From ZC4RG29 sp032907565 (GTDB lineage: Bacteria; Bacteroidota; Bacteroidia; Cytophagales; Cyclobacteriaceae), in the NCBI GenBank assembly GCA_032907565.1, contig JAJJPK010000191.1, positions 1 to 11,018 of the forward strand: a stretch of 11,018 bases of DNA. Direction: 5' to 3'. The position numbers and the translations under genes are program-made. How positions within the stretch are numbered: position 1 is the stretch's first letter; the number at the start of each line of letters is the position of its first letter. Of the stretch, positions 1 through 8,235 are shown in pieces. The notes below the pieces were generated by a model that had not been told where the DNA came from, did no database searches, and saw only the letters and a program-made list of their open reading frames with translations.

Positions 1-1738
1 CCTTTTCAATTGCCTGCCTGACAATGTACATACCCAGACCTGAACCCTGCGACCGGTCCGTCGCACGGTAGAACATATCAAATATCTTGTCCTGGTGTTC
101 TTTCCGGATACCGATACCGTTGTCTGCGAACTCAAGCGTTGCCTGCGTCTCCCGGACGTCGATGGTAATCCGCAAATAGCTGTCGACTTCAGGATTGTAG
201 TATTTGTACGCGTTTGAGATCACATTCCCTACGATGATGTTCATGAGGAAGTGATCGTTGCGAAAAGGAACCTGACCGTTGTTCACGATCACAGACGTTT
301 TCACAGCCTGGAAGTTGTCGAGATATTCCAGCTCGTGGATGGCAGCTTTCACCATTCGTTCCAGGTCGATTTCGCCTACCGTGATTTCGCCACGGTTGAC
401 CCGCGCATAGTTTACCATCGAGCTGATAAATTCATCAAGCTTCTTGATGCGCCCCTCGATCTTTTTCAAGTATTGTCCCAGGTTCGCAGGATTTGGATCA
501 AGATTGGCCAGGTTGACGAGCCCGAGGATTGAACTCAACGGCGAACGGAGATCGTGCGATGTCTTGTACATCAGCTGATCCAACTCGAAGTTCCGCTCAG
601 ACAACTGATCCATGGCCATGCGGAGGTCTTCTTCACGGGCAGCCAGTTGCCAGTTTTGAAAGGTCAACTCCTCGTTCAGCGCCTTTAACTTTAGCTCCGT
701 CTTCTTGCGTTCGGATATGTCTTCGGCAAAAATCGCAACGCCGCTGATGCGGCCTCGCTCATCGCGGATGATGTAGGAGGAGGTCTTGAGGATCATCTTG
801 TTCGGCAAGGTCACCTCAGATTGGTAGCGGTCTGTAGCAAATGCTTTTTTCAATTCCTTGCGTGCCAACGAAATCAACTCGCGGGGAATGGAATCCAATA
901 TCTTGTCGCCTACGTGTATGTCCCGCCCTGTCAAGGACCGCATGACGTTCGCGTGCGCCTGGTTGAATACGATGTATCGCTTCTGAGGATCGAGTGCCAG
1001 AATCTGATCCTTTGCACTATCCAGTACCTTGCCCACGAACGACTGGTGCCGGACGCCATCCTGATCAGCGGTTAGGGTACCGAAGTAACGATGCGGTGGG
1101 TCGTCTGAGCGAGTGCCTGCCAGCGAGAGTTTAACGCCAAGCTCTTCTCCACGACGTGTGATTACCGTGGTAGACTCACCCGTTACCCTCCCTTCCTGTT
1201 TCAACTGGCGCATGATGGCACGGTAGGATTTTGCGGAGGGAATCAGACCGGCCAGGGTGGGCAGGCTTTTTATCGAAGAATACCCTACCAGCCGCAGAAA
1301 AGAACGGTTCGCGTGTTCGATCCGACCATCTTCTGTAACGCTGAATGCGCCCAGACCGTGCTCGTCGCCTAACGCGCCCAGTGCACTCGCTACAGTGCCG
1401 TCGCTCGCCGGTAATGCGACAAGATTCAGTCGAAGGTCCTTTCCGTGCTGCCCCACCACGCCTCGGACACGTACTTCTCTGCCCTTGCTATCGTAAAGCG
1501 TGAATATCAGTTCACATCGGCGCTGTTTGCCGGCGCGAACCTGCTTGACACATTGGTTGAATCTCCTCCGGTCATCCGGGCGAACGAGGACAGAGACCGA
1601 TTGCCCGGCCAGGCGACTGCCGTAGCCCGAAATCCTGCGGGCAACCGGATTTGCAGATACGATCTTGCCCGTCCGGCTGAAAACGATGATGGCCTCGAAT
1701 TCGGACCGTTCATCGCGTTGAGGATGTTCTGCCGTCAT
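1..1738 (-). CDS. Cytoplasmic PAS-domain sensor histidine kinase (partial, 3' end beyond the left edge)
   Basis: Reading the minus strand from the ATG at 1738 gives 579 uninterrupted codons up to the window edge. The order is three PAS-like domains (about residues 12-110, 125-228 and 235-343, the last ending in the PAC-like motif AEDISERK), a coiled-coil linker (344-390), a HisKA domain with phospho-acceptor His395 in SHDLRSP, and a HATPase_c domain with N-box Asn505/Asn509, G1 box DNGIGI (539-544) and G2 box GSGLGM (565-570). No signal peptide or membrane helix is visible, so the kinase is probably cytoplasmic. It should autophosphorylate His395 and pass phosphate to a response regulator. 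Only the end of the ATPase domain, and any fused receiver, lies outside the window. The start is 23 bp after the lipoprotein stop, with no in-frame ATG between, which suggests one operon with the two upstream minus-strand genes. What the PAS domains sense cannot be told. Confidence 0.93.
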   Translation of the reverse strand, partial: MTAEHPQRDERSEFEAIIVFSRTGKIVSANPVARRISGYGSRLAGQSVSVLVRPDDRRRFNQCVKQVRAGKQRRCELIFTLYDSKGREVRVRGVVGQHGKDLRLNLVALPASDGTVASALGALGDEHGLGAFSVTEDGRIEHANRSFLRLVGYSSIKSLPTLAGLIPSAKSYRAIMRQLKQEGRVTGESTTVITRRGEELGVKLSLAGTRSDDPPHRYFGTLTADQDGVRHQSFVGKVLDSAKDQILALDPQKRYIVFNQAHANVMRSLTGRDIHVGDKILDSIPRELISLARKELKKAFATDRYQSEVTLPNKMILKTSSYIIRDERGRISGVAIFAEDISERKKTELKLKALNEELTFQNWQLAAREEDLRMAMDQLSERNFELDQLMYKTSHDLRSPLSSILGLVNLANLDPNPANLGQYLKKIEGRIKKLDEFISSMVNYARVNRGEITVGEIDLERMVKAAIHELEYLDNFQAVKTSVIVNNGQVPFRNDHFLMNIIVGNVISNAYKYYNPEVDSYLRITIDVRETQATLEFADNGIGIRKEHQDKIFDMFYRATDRSQGSGLGMYIVRQAIEK

Positions 1739-1761
1739 TTTTCGGAATAGGTCCTGAGTAC

Positions 1762-2502
1762 TCAGAACTCGGTGAATACTTTTTCTGGCAAGGTACGGTG
1801 TGCGCGGATATTATGCGCGGCTCCTGCCCGCGAAGGCAGCATGATGTTCCCCTGTTGCCGGTATCCGGACCCATACCATACTGGCTCAAAGGTTGAATTT
1901 CGCAAATCAGTGCACAACCTGATACGATTATCTTTCAAATCCACGTATGCCAGGAATTCTTCAACCGGAGCATCCGTGTTGGGTTCCAGCGAAACGCTCA
2001 GCAGGTTGTATCGGGCGGTGTCGGTACGGGCTTCGCCAAGGTAATGCAATGTGATTCCCTCCCCTTTGAGTTGATAGATGATCCGTAACCAAAATGAGTC
2101 ACTGTTCCAGAGAGAAGCTGCCACACGAAGCTTTTCCCTGAGCGCAGCCGGAGTCGTTACTTCGCGCCCACCGACGCTGACCCGTCCCTTTCCCGTGACT
2201 GCATTAAACAGGTACACCGTGCTGTCGACGTGGGATTCAATACGAACGCGTCCATCGCGTTTGTCCCAGGCAAGGCTGCGCAGGGTGTCATGGTCCCAAC
2301 TCAGATAACGTACATTGTCCCAGCTTTGCCTTCCACCGAGGGCAGCCATGATACTGTCGGCCAACTCGACAGCGGCGGGATCGGAATGGGCAAGATTAAA
2401 GCCAGGTTCAGGCACGTACTCATTATTGTTCTGCTCCGATGAAAAAGTGCATCCGTAGCCGCACAATGCCAAAGCCAGAACGTACTTGAATGCCGACTGC
2501 AT
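1762..2502 (-). CDS. Putative LolA-like lipoprotein of unknown function
   Basis: This 246-residue protein starts with a short hydrophobic export signal (residues 5-17) followed by Cys18. The preceding GYG makes an imperfect lipobox, acceptable for Bacteroidota, so it is probably a lipoprotein. The mature part has a helix ending in a GG (AALGGRQSW, 53-61) followed by repeated Trp-containing beta-strand-like segments (YLSWDHD, SLAWDKRDGRVRIE). From memory, this pattern resembles a Bacteroidota family of LolA-fold lipoproteins of unknown function; it is not a confirmed family assignment. It lies between the propeller sensor (52 bp upstream) and the PAS kinase (23 bp downstream) on the same strand, so it is likely co-transcribed. 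A role as an envelope partner of the sensor is possible but only inferred from position. Confidence 0.8.
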   Translation of the reverse strand: MQSAFKYVLALALCGYGCTFSSEQNNNEYVPEPGFNLAHSDPAAVELADSIMAALGGRQSWDNVRYLSWDHDTLRSLAWDKRDGRVRIESHVDSTVYLFNAVTGKGRVSVGGREVTTPAALREKLRVAASLWNSDSFWLRIIYQLKGEGITLHYLGEARTDTARYNLLSVSLEPNTDAPVEEFLAYVDLKDNRIRLCTDLRNSTFEPVWYGSGYRQQGNIMLPSRAGAAHNIRAHRTLPEKVFTEF

Positions 2503-2554
2503 CTATCGGGATTTTTGGGGATTAGTGGGGTGAAGATAGCGACATTCACCTTAT

Positions 2555-5176
2555 TCAACCCGACGCACTTTTCCCGTGCTCTTTCTCACGCCGGTCGAGA
2601 TCGTCGATAACCGCCAGAAGTTTGCTTCTCTTGCCGTCCCTGAACATGACCCGTCGTAAATAAGACTCTACAGGCAGGATTAGAAACGCAATGACAACCT
2701 GAAGGAGAAAATCTGCAAGTGGGCTGGACGTTGAAAATGAGTAGCCGGCCAGGGTCTGGATGAATTCTATCAGGAGGATAATCGTAAGCAACGCCAGCAG
2801 CCTGCTGACCAGCCGATACCTGAAACTCAACTTCAACGACAGCCAACCCAGCAACGCAAACAGGGTCAACTCCATTGCGTAAAACCACGTGCTCTTCCAG
2901 AACAGTGGTCTCACCGTAAACCGCACGGGCGTCATCTCATGAATTCCGCCGAAGATGTCACGCGATTGCACCTGCAGCGTATAGGTGCCGGGAGGCAGAT
3001 AAGGAATATTGACCTGGTTGTTCTGGACGGACCATTCCGACCAGTCGGCGCTGATGTCTGAAAGGAAATAGCGGTACTCCGATGATGCTGGTCCAAGATA
3101 GTTAGGCCTTACCACCTGAAACACCACCGGCCCCCCATCCTGATCGACAGCAATGCCGCCGGCAGGATCGAAGCGCCGGTCCCCCTGTGTGACAGAATGC
3201 AGTATGAGGGGAAAGACAGGAGCAAAGTTGCGTGCATTCGGCGCCACGCGATACAGCGCGTCGTTTCCATTGATCACCCAAAGATTCCGACTGTTCTCAA
3301 TTTCGGTTACGGCGCGTATGTCGTCCAGCAACCGCAGCAGATTTATGCCCGGATCGGTACGCGCACCAAGGGTCTTCCATGAATGGGCGTCTGAATACCA
3401 GACGGTGCCGGAAGAAGCAAAGTAAGCGTAGGGCGAGGGGAGGCTATCGATCCGGCTCAATGGCTTTTCCGGGCTTTCTGAGTAATAAAAGCCGCTTCTG
3501 TTCACAAAAACCGGCCGATCGCGCCATGCAAAGCCAATCGTTCGCGACAAACCGGTATTGTCCACCGGCGTAGCCCGGAGCGTCGAAAAACGGTCGCCAT
3601 CTATCGACGTCTGATATACTGTATTGATCCCACACAACCACAGTACGCCATCATGTTCAAAGACCTGGGAGATAAGGTCGTCCGCATGGTTCAGCACATC
3701 AACTTGTTTCCAACTGTTCCCATTTCGCGAAAGCAGGATTATACTGTTGTCGTACGAGCAGACGACCAAATGTCCGTCGGCCGTCGCGAACGAAAAACGC
3801 ACGGGAGCATTGAAAACCTGGCGCGCGCCGTTGCCATTCACCTCAAATACACCCCCAAGGCCGGAAGCCATCAGCCGGTCATTCACGCGCGTTAGGCCCG
3901 AAACCTTGGCTGAAATGCCTTTCACGGGTTTGTAAACAAAGCGCTCGGACTTAAGCACGCGCGCCGTTCGCTGTTTCATTTCAGGCCGGCTCGTCCGGGG
4001 CTTTTTATTGTCTTTTCGACGCAGAAAGGCGAATAACCCCTTGCGCCCGCCTTTCGGCTCATCGCCGGAGGTTTCAGACTGCCGGGTATCCACGGGCCCA
4101 TACCAGGTTATCTCTTCGTAGACTGCTTCCCTCGCGAGTTTGTACAACCCGAGTGACGTGCCTACATAAACGCTTTCCTTGAAGGTCTCAGCGCACAACA
4201 GATTTCCCTGAAGGCCTTCATAGCTGCTGTAATCGCGAAAAGGCATTCCAGGCGCTACACGCGTGAATCCGTAATCATGTGCGACCCAGACATTGCCACC
4301 CCTGTCGACATAAAGCGTGTACACCTCATTGTCGGGCAGGCCGGTGTTGTAGTTCAGTACTTCGGTGACTTGGCCTGACACGGGATCCGCAAAAATGACT
4401 CCGGCGCGGAGGGTTGCGATCGCGATGAGACGCTCGTTTACCCATCGCGCTTCCACAATGCTTCCGGCTGAAAGGAGGTCCTGCTCATCCGGCAGCGCGG
4501 GTTTGAGTCGCAAACTCTTGTCGCACAGCACGAGCTGATCGTCCGATGTCACCATCAGACACCTTCCTCCTGCTGTCGAGGAGAATACGATGTCAGGAAT
4601 TTGTGTAGGCCCGAAGCGTGTGGGCATGAATCCATCAGTTCCCTCAAGTTGGAGAATCCCCAAGCGCTCGCTGCTGATGAAAATTGTGCCGAATGCTTCC
4701 GCAATAGAAGTGAACGCGCCGGCCTGCTCAGGCGCGTTCAGGATACGGACGCTGTCTCCCTTGAGTATAGCCAGGGCGCCGTCGCTGAGGAAATACATTG
4801 CATCTGTTCCCGCCACGACGCTGAAGAAATCGCCTTCGGTACTTTCGGGATGGGTGTGCGCCTGCATCACCCCGTTCGCGCTGGGCCGTAGGTCGCCGAA
4901 GCCACCTGACCCACACCAATACAAATTGCCCTCACGATCGGCCTCCACAGCATACACTGCACCGCCTGCTGTTATCAGGTTCCAGTGGGTCCCGTCAAGC
5001 TGAAGAATGCCCGCGCGGGTCGCGAAGTACATGAAGCCATTGGCATCCTGAACCATGTCGAAAGCGGCATGGTCAATCTTTTTGTCTGACGGGGCAAAGT
5101 GCGACAGAAAATAGTGCCCCGGCTGGGCCTGACAAAAAGTATAAACCAGAGTGAGCACGTATAAAAAATTCCTCAT
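2555..5176 (-). CDS. Kinase-less two-component-type sensor: beta-propeller, Y_Y_Y domain and three membrane helices
   Basis: The protein has 873 residues from the ATG at 5176. It has a signal peptide (about 1-17, ending CQAQ), then many propeller-type repeats with motifs such as DANGFMYFATRAG (44-56), DREGNLYWCGSGG (80-92) and DRGGNVWVAHDYG (291-303). A Y_Y_Y domain (about 680-757) contains YRYFLSD, WSEWS and LPPGTYTLQVQSRD. Three hydrophobic helices follow at about 764-784, 789-813 and 820-842. Positive charges after helices 1 and 3 put the last 31 residues in the cytoplasm. Hybrid two-component sensors of Bacteroidota share the propeller/Y_Y_Y part, but there is no HisKA, HATPase or HTH domain here. 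The propeller is interrupted by a charged, probably disordered stretch (361-412). The ATG at 5206 would add ten residues (MATFGRRRIP), but it overlaps a promoter-like motif and weakens the signal peptide, so 5176 is preferred. It is first in a likely operon with the lipoprotein and histidine kinase. Confidence 0.92.
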   Translation of the reverse strand: MRNFLYVLTLVYTFCQAQPGHYFLSHFAPSDKKIDHAAFDMVQDANGFMYFATRAGILQLDGTHWNLITAGGAVYAVEADREGNLYWCGSGGFGDLRPSANGVMQAHTHPESTEGDFFSVVAGTDAMYFLSDGALAILKGDSVRILNAPEQAGAFTSIAEAFGTIFISSERLGILQLEGTDGFMPTRFGPTQIPDIVFSSTAGGRCLMVTSDDQLVLCDKSLRLKPALPDEQDLLSAGSIVEARWVNERLIAIATLRAGVIFADPVSGQVTEVLNYNTGLPDNEVYTLYVDRGGNVWVAHDYGFTRVAPGMPFRDYSSYEGLQGNLLCAETFKESVYVGTSLGLYKLAREAVYEEITWYGPVDTRQSETSGDEPKGGRKGLFAFLRRKDNKKPRTSRPEMKQRTARVLKSERFVYKPVKGISAKVSGLTRVNDRLMASGLGGVFEVNGNGARQVFNAPVRFSFATADGHLVVCSYDNSIILLSRNGNSWKQVDVLNHADDLISQVFEHDGVLWLCGINTVYQTSIDGDRFSTLRATPVDNTGLSRTIGFAWRDRPVFVNRSGFYYSESPEKPLSRIDSLPSPYAYFASSGTVWYSDAHSWKTLGARTDPGINLLRLLDDIRAVTEIENSRNLWVINGNDALYRVAPNARNFAPVFPLILHSVTQGDRRFDPAGGIAVDQDGGPVVFQVVRPNYLGPASSEYRYFLSDISADWSEWSVQNNQVNIPYLPPGTYTLQVQSRDIFGGIHEMTPVRFTVRPLFWKSTWFYAMELTLFALLGWLSLKLSFRYRLVSRLLALLTIILLIEFIQTLAGYSFSTSSPLADFLLQVVIAFLILPVESYLRRVMFRDGKRSKLLAVIDDLDRREKEHGKSASG

Positions 5177-5193
5177 AGGAATACGCCGTCTAC

Positions 5194-5220
5194 CAAATGT
5201 AGCCATTGGGTCCGGTCAAA
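5194..5220 (-). promoter_or_regulatory. Candidate Bacteroidota-type promoter for the sensor operon
   Basis: On the minus strand TACATTTG (5194-5201) matches the Bacteroidota -7 consensus TAnnTTTG exactly. A TTTG lies upstream at 5217-5220. The gap between the elements is 15 bp, shorter than the usual 17 or more, which lowers confidence. If it is used, transcription would begin only about 10-15 nt before the ATG at 5176, giving a very short leader and ruling out the in-frame ATG at 5206. Confidence 0.35.
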
Positions 5221-5289
5221 CCTAATGGCCTCGTGGTGCGCCGATGTAAGGAAAATGCCCGGTTTAACAGGATAATTTCGGCCATGAAG

Positions 5290-5326
5290 CCGTGAAGTGA
5301 CAAGCGCAGGCTTGTCTGCTTCACGG
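5290..5326 (-). terminator. Strong stem-loop directly after recG, possible terminator or 3'-end structure
   Basis: CCGTGAAG (5290-5297) pairs with CTTCACGG (5319-5326), and inside it ACAAGC (5300-5305) pairs with GCTTGT (5310-5315) around the loop GCAG. That is 14 paired positions with a small 2/3-nt internal loop. The structure begins at the base next to the recG stop codon. No T-run follows on the minus strand, so it is not a textbook intrinsic terminator. It may instead protect the recG mRNA end or act with a termination factor. Confidence 0.5.
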
Positions 5327-7423
5327 TTAACTAATTCGGCTCCACTGCATGGACGATTTGTGATGCTTTCTGATCTGTGCGGCGATAACCTCGTGCTCGG
5401 GTTGCTTTAAGTCCGGATCCTTGTCCAGGATCTCGATCGCGGCCTCCCGTGCCTCGCGGAGTAATTCACCATCACGCGCAAGATCGGCAATGTGAAGATC
5501 GGGCACTCCACTTTGCTGTGTGCCCATGAGGTCGCCGGGACCGCGAAGTGACAGGTCGGCCTCTGCGATTTCGAAGCCGTTGTTGGTTCGGACCATGGTT
5601 TCGATCCGTGTTCGCGAGTCAGCAGACAGGCGGGAGTTCGTCATCAGGATGCAATAGGACTGATCAGCGCCCCGCCCAACCCTTCCGCGAAGTTGATGAA
5701 GCTGAAGTAGCCCGAATCGTTCAGCGTTTTCAATAATCATTACGGAAGCATTAGGCACATCCACTCCGACCTCAATTACTGTTGTGGCCACCATGATGTT
5801 TGTTTCACCCCGGACGAACCGGTCCATCTCATACGCCCGAGCGTCTGCCTTCATCTTTCCATGGACGATGCTTATCGCATAGTCTGGGAATGCGCGGCGA
5901 ACACTTTCATAGCCGTCCATGAGATGCTTCAGGTCAAGTTTTTCTGATTCTTCAATTAGTGGATACACGATATACACCTGGCGGCCCTCGCGGACCTGGT
6001 CGCGGATGAACTGATTGACCTGAAGCCGATGTGAGTCGTCGCGATGGACCGTCTTAATCGGCTTCCTCCCTTTAGGCAACTCGTCGATGATCGATATATC
6101 AAGGTCGCCGTAGAGCGTCATGGCCAACGTCCGCGGAATGGGTGTCGCACTCATCACGAGCACGTGGGGAAAAACTTTGTCGCTTTTCGACCACAATCTC
6201 GAGCGTTGCGCGACTCCAAAGCGGTGTTGTTCGTCGACAATGGCCAGGCCCAGCCGATCAAAGCGAACTTCTTCCTCGATAAGGGCGTGGGTTCCAATCA
6301 GGATTTTTATTACACCGGCAAGCAACAGGCGGTGCATTTCGTCGCGTGTCTTTTTAGGTGTGCTGCCCGTCAGAAGCGCAATGGGTGTGCCCATGGCAGC
6401 AGCAAATCGCGACAGGTTGTTGTAGTGTTGTTGCGCGAGAATCTCGGTTGGGGCCATCAACGCGCTCTGTGCCTGACTGCCGCAAGCGATCAGCATGCAG
6501 ATAAAGGCCACGATGGTCTTGCCGCTGCCCACATCGCCCTGTAGCAGACGGTTCATTTGCTTTCCCGACTTCATGTCGGAGTATATCTCCCGGATGACGC
6601 GCTTTTGTGCGGCGGTGAGTGGAAAGGGCAAGACCTCATTGTAAAAAGTGTTGACCAGCGATGTGTTGTTTAAGATTTGACCGGGGAATTTGTCCTTCCT
6701 TAAGAGCTTCATCTGGATCAATCGCAACTGTGTGAAGAACAGCTCTTCGAATTTCAGTCGCCGCTGGGCGTGATTAAGTGTTTCCAGGTCAGGAGGAAAA
6801 TGAATCGCGTGCAACGCCTCGCTCCTCGAGATCAAACCTTTTTCCGCACACAGGTACCGTGGAAGAGTTTCCCGAATCTTTCCAGCTGCCTGCTGTAACG
6901 CCTCGCGCATGAGCCGAGAGAAAAATCTACTGTCGATGTGCCTCCCGCGGAGTTTTTCTGTTAGCGGATACACAGGATGAAACGACCCGCGACTTTCAAC
7001 CGCGGCTCCGGCGGCTACTTCAACCTCGGGATGTGCGATTGTCCATTTCGTCCCATACCGGGTGGGTTTCCCGAAAACGATATAGTCGATGCCGGGCTTT
7101 ACTTTTTCTGCGATCCACCGTATACCCTGAAACCAAACCAGCTCAAGCATTCCGGTACCGTCAGCGAAGAGTGCCGTCATCCTTTTGCTTCTTCCCGTTC
7201 CATGGAAGTCTACGCGCTTAATCGTTCCTCTTATCTGGACATAGGGCATTTCGTCCCCAATATCACTGATGGAATAGAAGCGTGTTCTATCTTCGTAACG
7301 GAACGGGTAGTGTTGCAGTAGATCGCCGTAGGTGAAGATGGAAAGCTCCCGATTCAGAAGCGCTGCCCGTTGTGGACCGACGCCTTTCAGGAATTCAACT
7401 GACGTATCAAAAAAAGTCGCCAT
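5327..7423 (-). CDS. recG: ATP-dependent DNA helicase RecG
   Basis: This is a full-length 698-residue RecG, a superfamily 2 helicase that remodels stalled replication forks and branch-migrates Holliday junctions. The N-terminal part has a helix-hairpin-like FLKGVGPQRA (11-20) and an OB-fold wedge domain (about 61-135). The motor shows Walker A GDVGSGKT (296-303), TAPTE-like motif Ia (MAPTE, 323-327), Walker B DEQH (397-400), motif III SATPIPRT (425-432) and motif VI QLRGRVGR (577-584). The RecG-specific TRG-type segment follows (about 614-640, including LRGPGDLMGTQQSG). All key residues are present, so it should be active. The ATG at 7423 is the natural start, since the protein opens MATFFDTSVEFLKGVG as in relatives. 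It is transcribed away from the small gene at 7561, with a 137-bp shared upstream region containing A/T tracts. Confidence 0.98.
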   Translation of the reverse strand: MATFFDTSVEFLKGVGPQRAALLNRELSIFTYGDLLQHYPFRYEDRTRFYSISDIGDEMPYVQIRGTIKRVDFHGTGRSKRMTALFADGTGMLELVWFQGIRWIAEKVKPGIDYIVFGKPTRYGTKWTIAHPEVEVAAGAAVESRGSFHPVYPLTEKLRGRHIDSRFFSRLMREALQQAAGKIRETLPRYLCAEKGLISRSEALHAIHFPPDLETLNHAQRRLKFEELFFTQLRLIQMKLLRKDKFPGQILNNTSLVNTFYNEVLPFPLTAAQKRVIREIYSDMKSGKQMNRLLQGDVGSGKTIVAFICMLIACGSQAQSALMAPTEILAQQHYNNLSRFAAAMGTPIALLTGSTPKKTRDEMHRLLLAGVIKILIGTHALIEEEVRFDRLGLAIVDEQHRFGVAQRSRLWSKSDKVFPHVLVMSATPIPRTLAMTLYGDLDISIIDELPKGRKPIKTVHRDDSHRLQVNQFIRDQVREGRQVYIVYPLIEESEKLDLKHLMDGYESVRRAFPDYAISIVHGKMKADARAYEMDRFVRGETNIMVATTVIEVGVDVPNASVMIIENAERFGLLQLHQLRGRVGRGADQSYCILMTNSRLSADSRTRIETMVRTNNGFEIAEADLSLRGPGDLMGTQQSGVPDLHIADLARDGELLREAREAAIEILDKDPDLKQPEHEVIAAQIRKHHKSSMQWSRIS

Positions 7424-7560
7424 GTCTAAGAAACAAATCTTAAAAAAATTTTTGCAGAGCTTTGGTAACTCACCTGAAACAATTCTTCTAAATTGCAGTG
7501 TCTTTAATTTCCGCGGTTAATTCTTGCCAGCAATTGAGTACTAACCCGGAGTCGTTTGCG

Positions 7561-7833
7561 ATGGAAAACCCTAAACTATACAAGGGCATTGAGTATGTAC
7601 AACTCAAGGAGCTCCCGGAGGATCAGCAGCAGAGGATTACGCAGTCGTTGAATCGTGAACTTTTCATCAAGATCTTGATAGACGGACATCTTCACCAGGA
7701 CTGTATCCTGTATAAGGACTACAAGCACTGGTACGAGAACGTCTACAGTGTCTCCACTCCCGAGGAGTCCACCGCACCGGACACCGCACCAGCGAAGGTT
7801 GCGTCGCTGAACGTAAGTATTGCAAAGGGTTAG
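7561..7833 (+). CDS. Small hypothetical protein (90 aa)
   Basis: I do not recognise a characterised family. The ATG at 7561 opens MENPKLYKGIEYVQL and is preferred over a GTG at 7498 whose extra 21 residues look non-coding. The N-terminal two thirds are compact and mixed alpha/beta in character, with RELFIKILIDGHL (32-44), Cys48 and an aromatic stretch YKDYKHWYENVY (51-62). The last 28 residues are Ser/Thr/Ala/Pro-rich and probably disordered. There is no signal peptide or membrane helix, so it is likely cytoplasmic. It is divergent from recG and convergent with the VOC gene, whose stop lies 9 bp beyond, so it is probably monocistronic. The sequence has the feel of small lineage-restricted Cytophagales proteins, but that is an impression only. 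Confidence 0.75.
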   Translation: MENPKLYKGIEYVQLKELPEDQQQRITQSLNRELFIKILIDGHLHQDCILYKDYKHWYENVYSVSTPEESTAPDTAPAKVASLNVSIAKG

Positions 7834-7842
7834 TGTGGAAAG

Positions 7843-8235
7843 TCAGTCCCAGATGCCTCTTTCCGGGACGATCTCCAGCACGTTTCCTTCGGGATCTTCA
7901 AAGTAAAAAGATCGTGCGCCACTCTTCCATGTCACTTCCTCAATGATTGGAATTCCACGCTTTGCCATATCCTTCTTAGCCCGATCGTAGTCTATCTCGG
8001 GCACTTCCAACGCAAGATGCTGACGCCCGCCACCGTAATGCGGCGGTGGACTTGTCTTTTGCCGGGAGTCTTCCGGGTTAAAGCATAGCAGCACCGAAGT
8101 TCCGACACGGAGGAACAGATGCTTACCCGGCTGGTAGTCAATCACGGGCAGCCCAAGCTTGCCTTCGTAGAACTCCCGCGCTGCTGCCAGGTCGTTGATG
8201 TAAAGGCACGTTTCCTTGATCTTTATAAAGTCCAT
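7843..8235 (-). CDS. VOC superfamily protein (glyoxalase/bleomycin-resistance/dioxygenase fold)
   Basis: This 130-residue protein has the two beta-alpha-beta-beta-beta modules of the vicinal oxygen chelate fold. The first module is about residues 4-52, with the hallmark YINDLAAAREFYEGKLGLPV (12-31). The second is about 70-125, with GGGRQHLALEV and the signature FEDPEGNVLEIV (112-123). Likely metal ligands are His73 and Glu121, with Glu8 at the usual first-ligand position. VOC proteins include isomerases, dioxygenases and antibiotic-modifying or binding proteins, and the substrate cannot be assigned here. The ATG at 8235 is chosen because the in-frame ATG at 8283 adds 16 Gly/Ala/Pro residues encoded by the neighbouring GC-rich island and not expected in the fold. 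It stands alone, converging on the 90-aa gene. Confidence 0.9.
   Translation of the reverse strand: MDFIKIKETCLYINDLAAAREFYEGKLGLPVIDYQPGKHLFLRVGTSVLLCFNPEDSRQKTSPPPHYGGGRQHLALEVPEIDYDRAKKDMAKRGIPIIEEVTWKSGARSFYFEDPEGNVLEIVPERGIWD

Noticed and set aside
2529..2550. Short inverted repeat GGTGAA/TTCACC between the sensor and lipoprotein genes as a terminator
   Set aside because: Only six pairs, a 10-base loop and no T-run; the 52-bp gap is better read as within an operon.
6044..6544. 166-codon plus-strand open frame inside recG
   Set aside because: It lies opposite the conserved helicase motor motifs and is explained by the codon use of recG.
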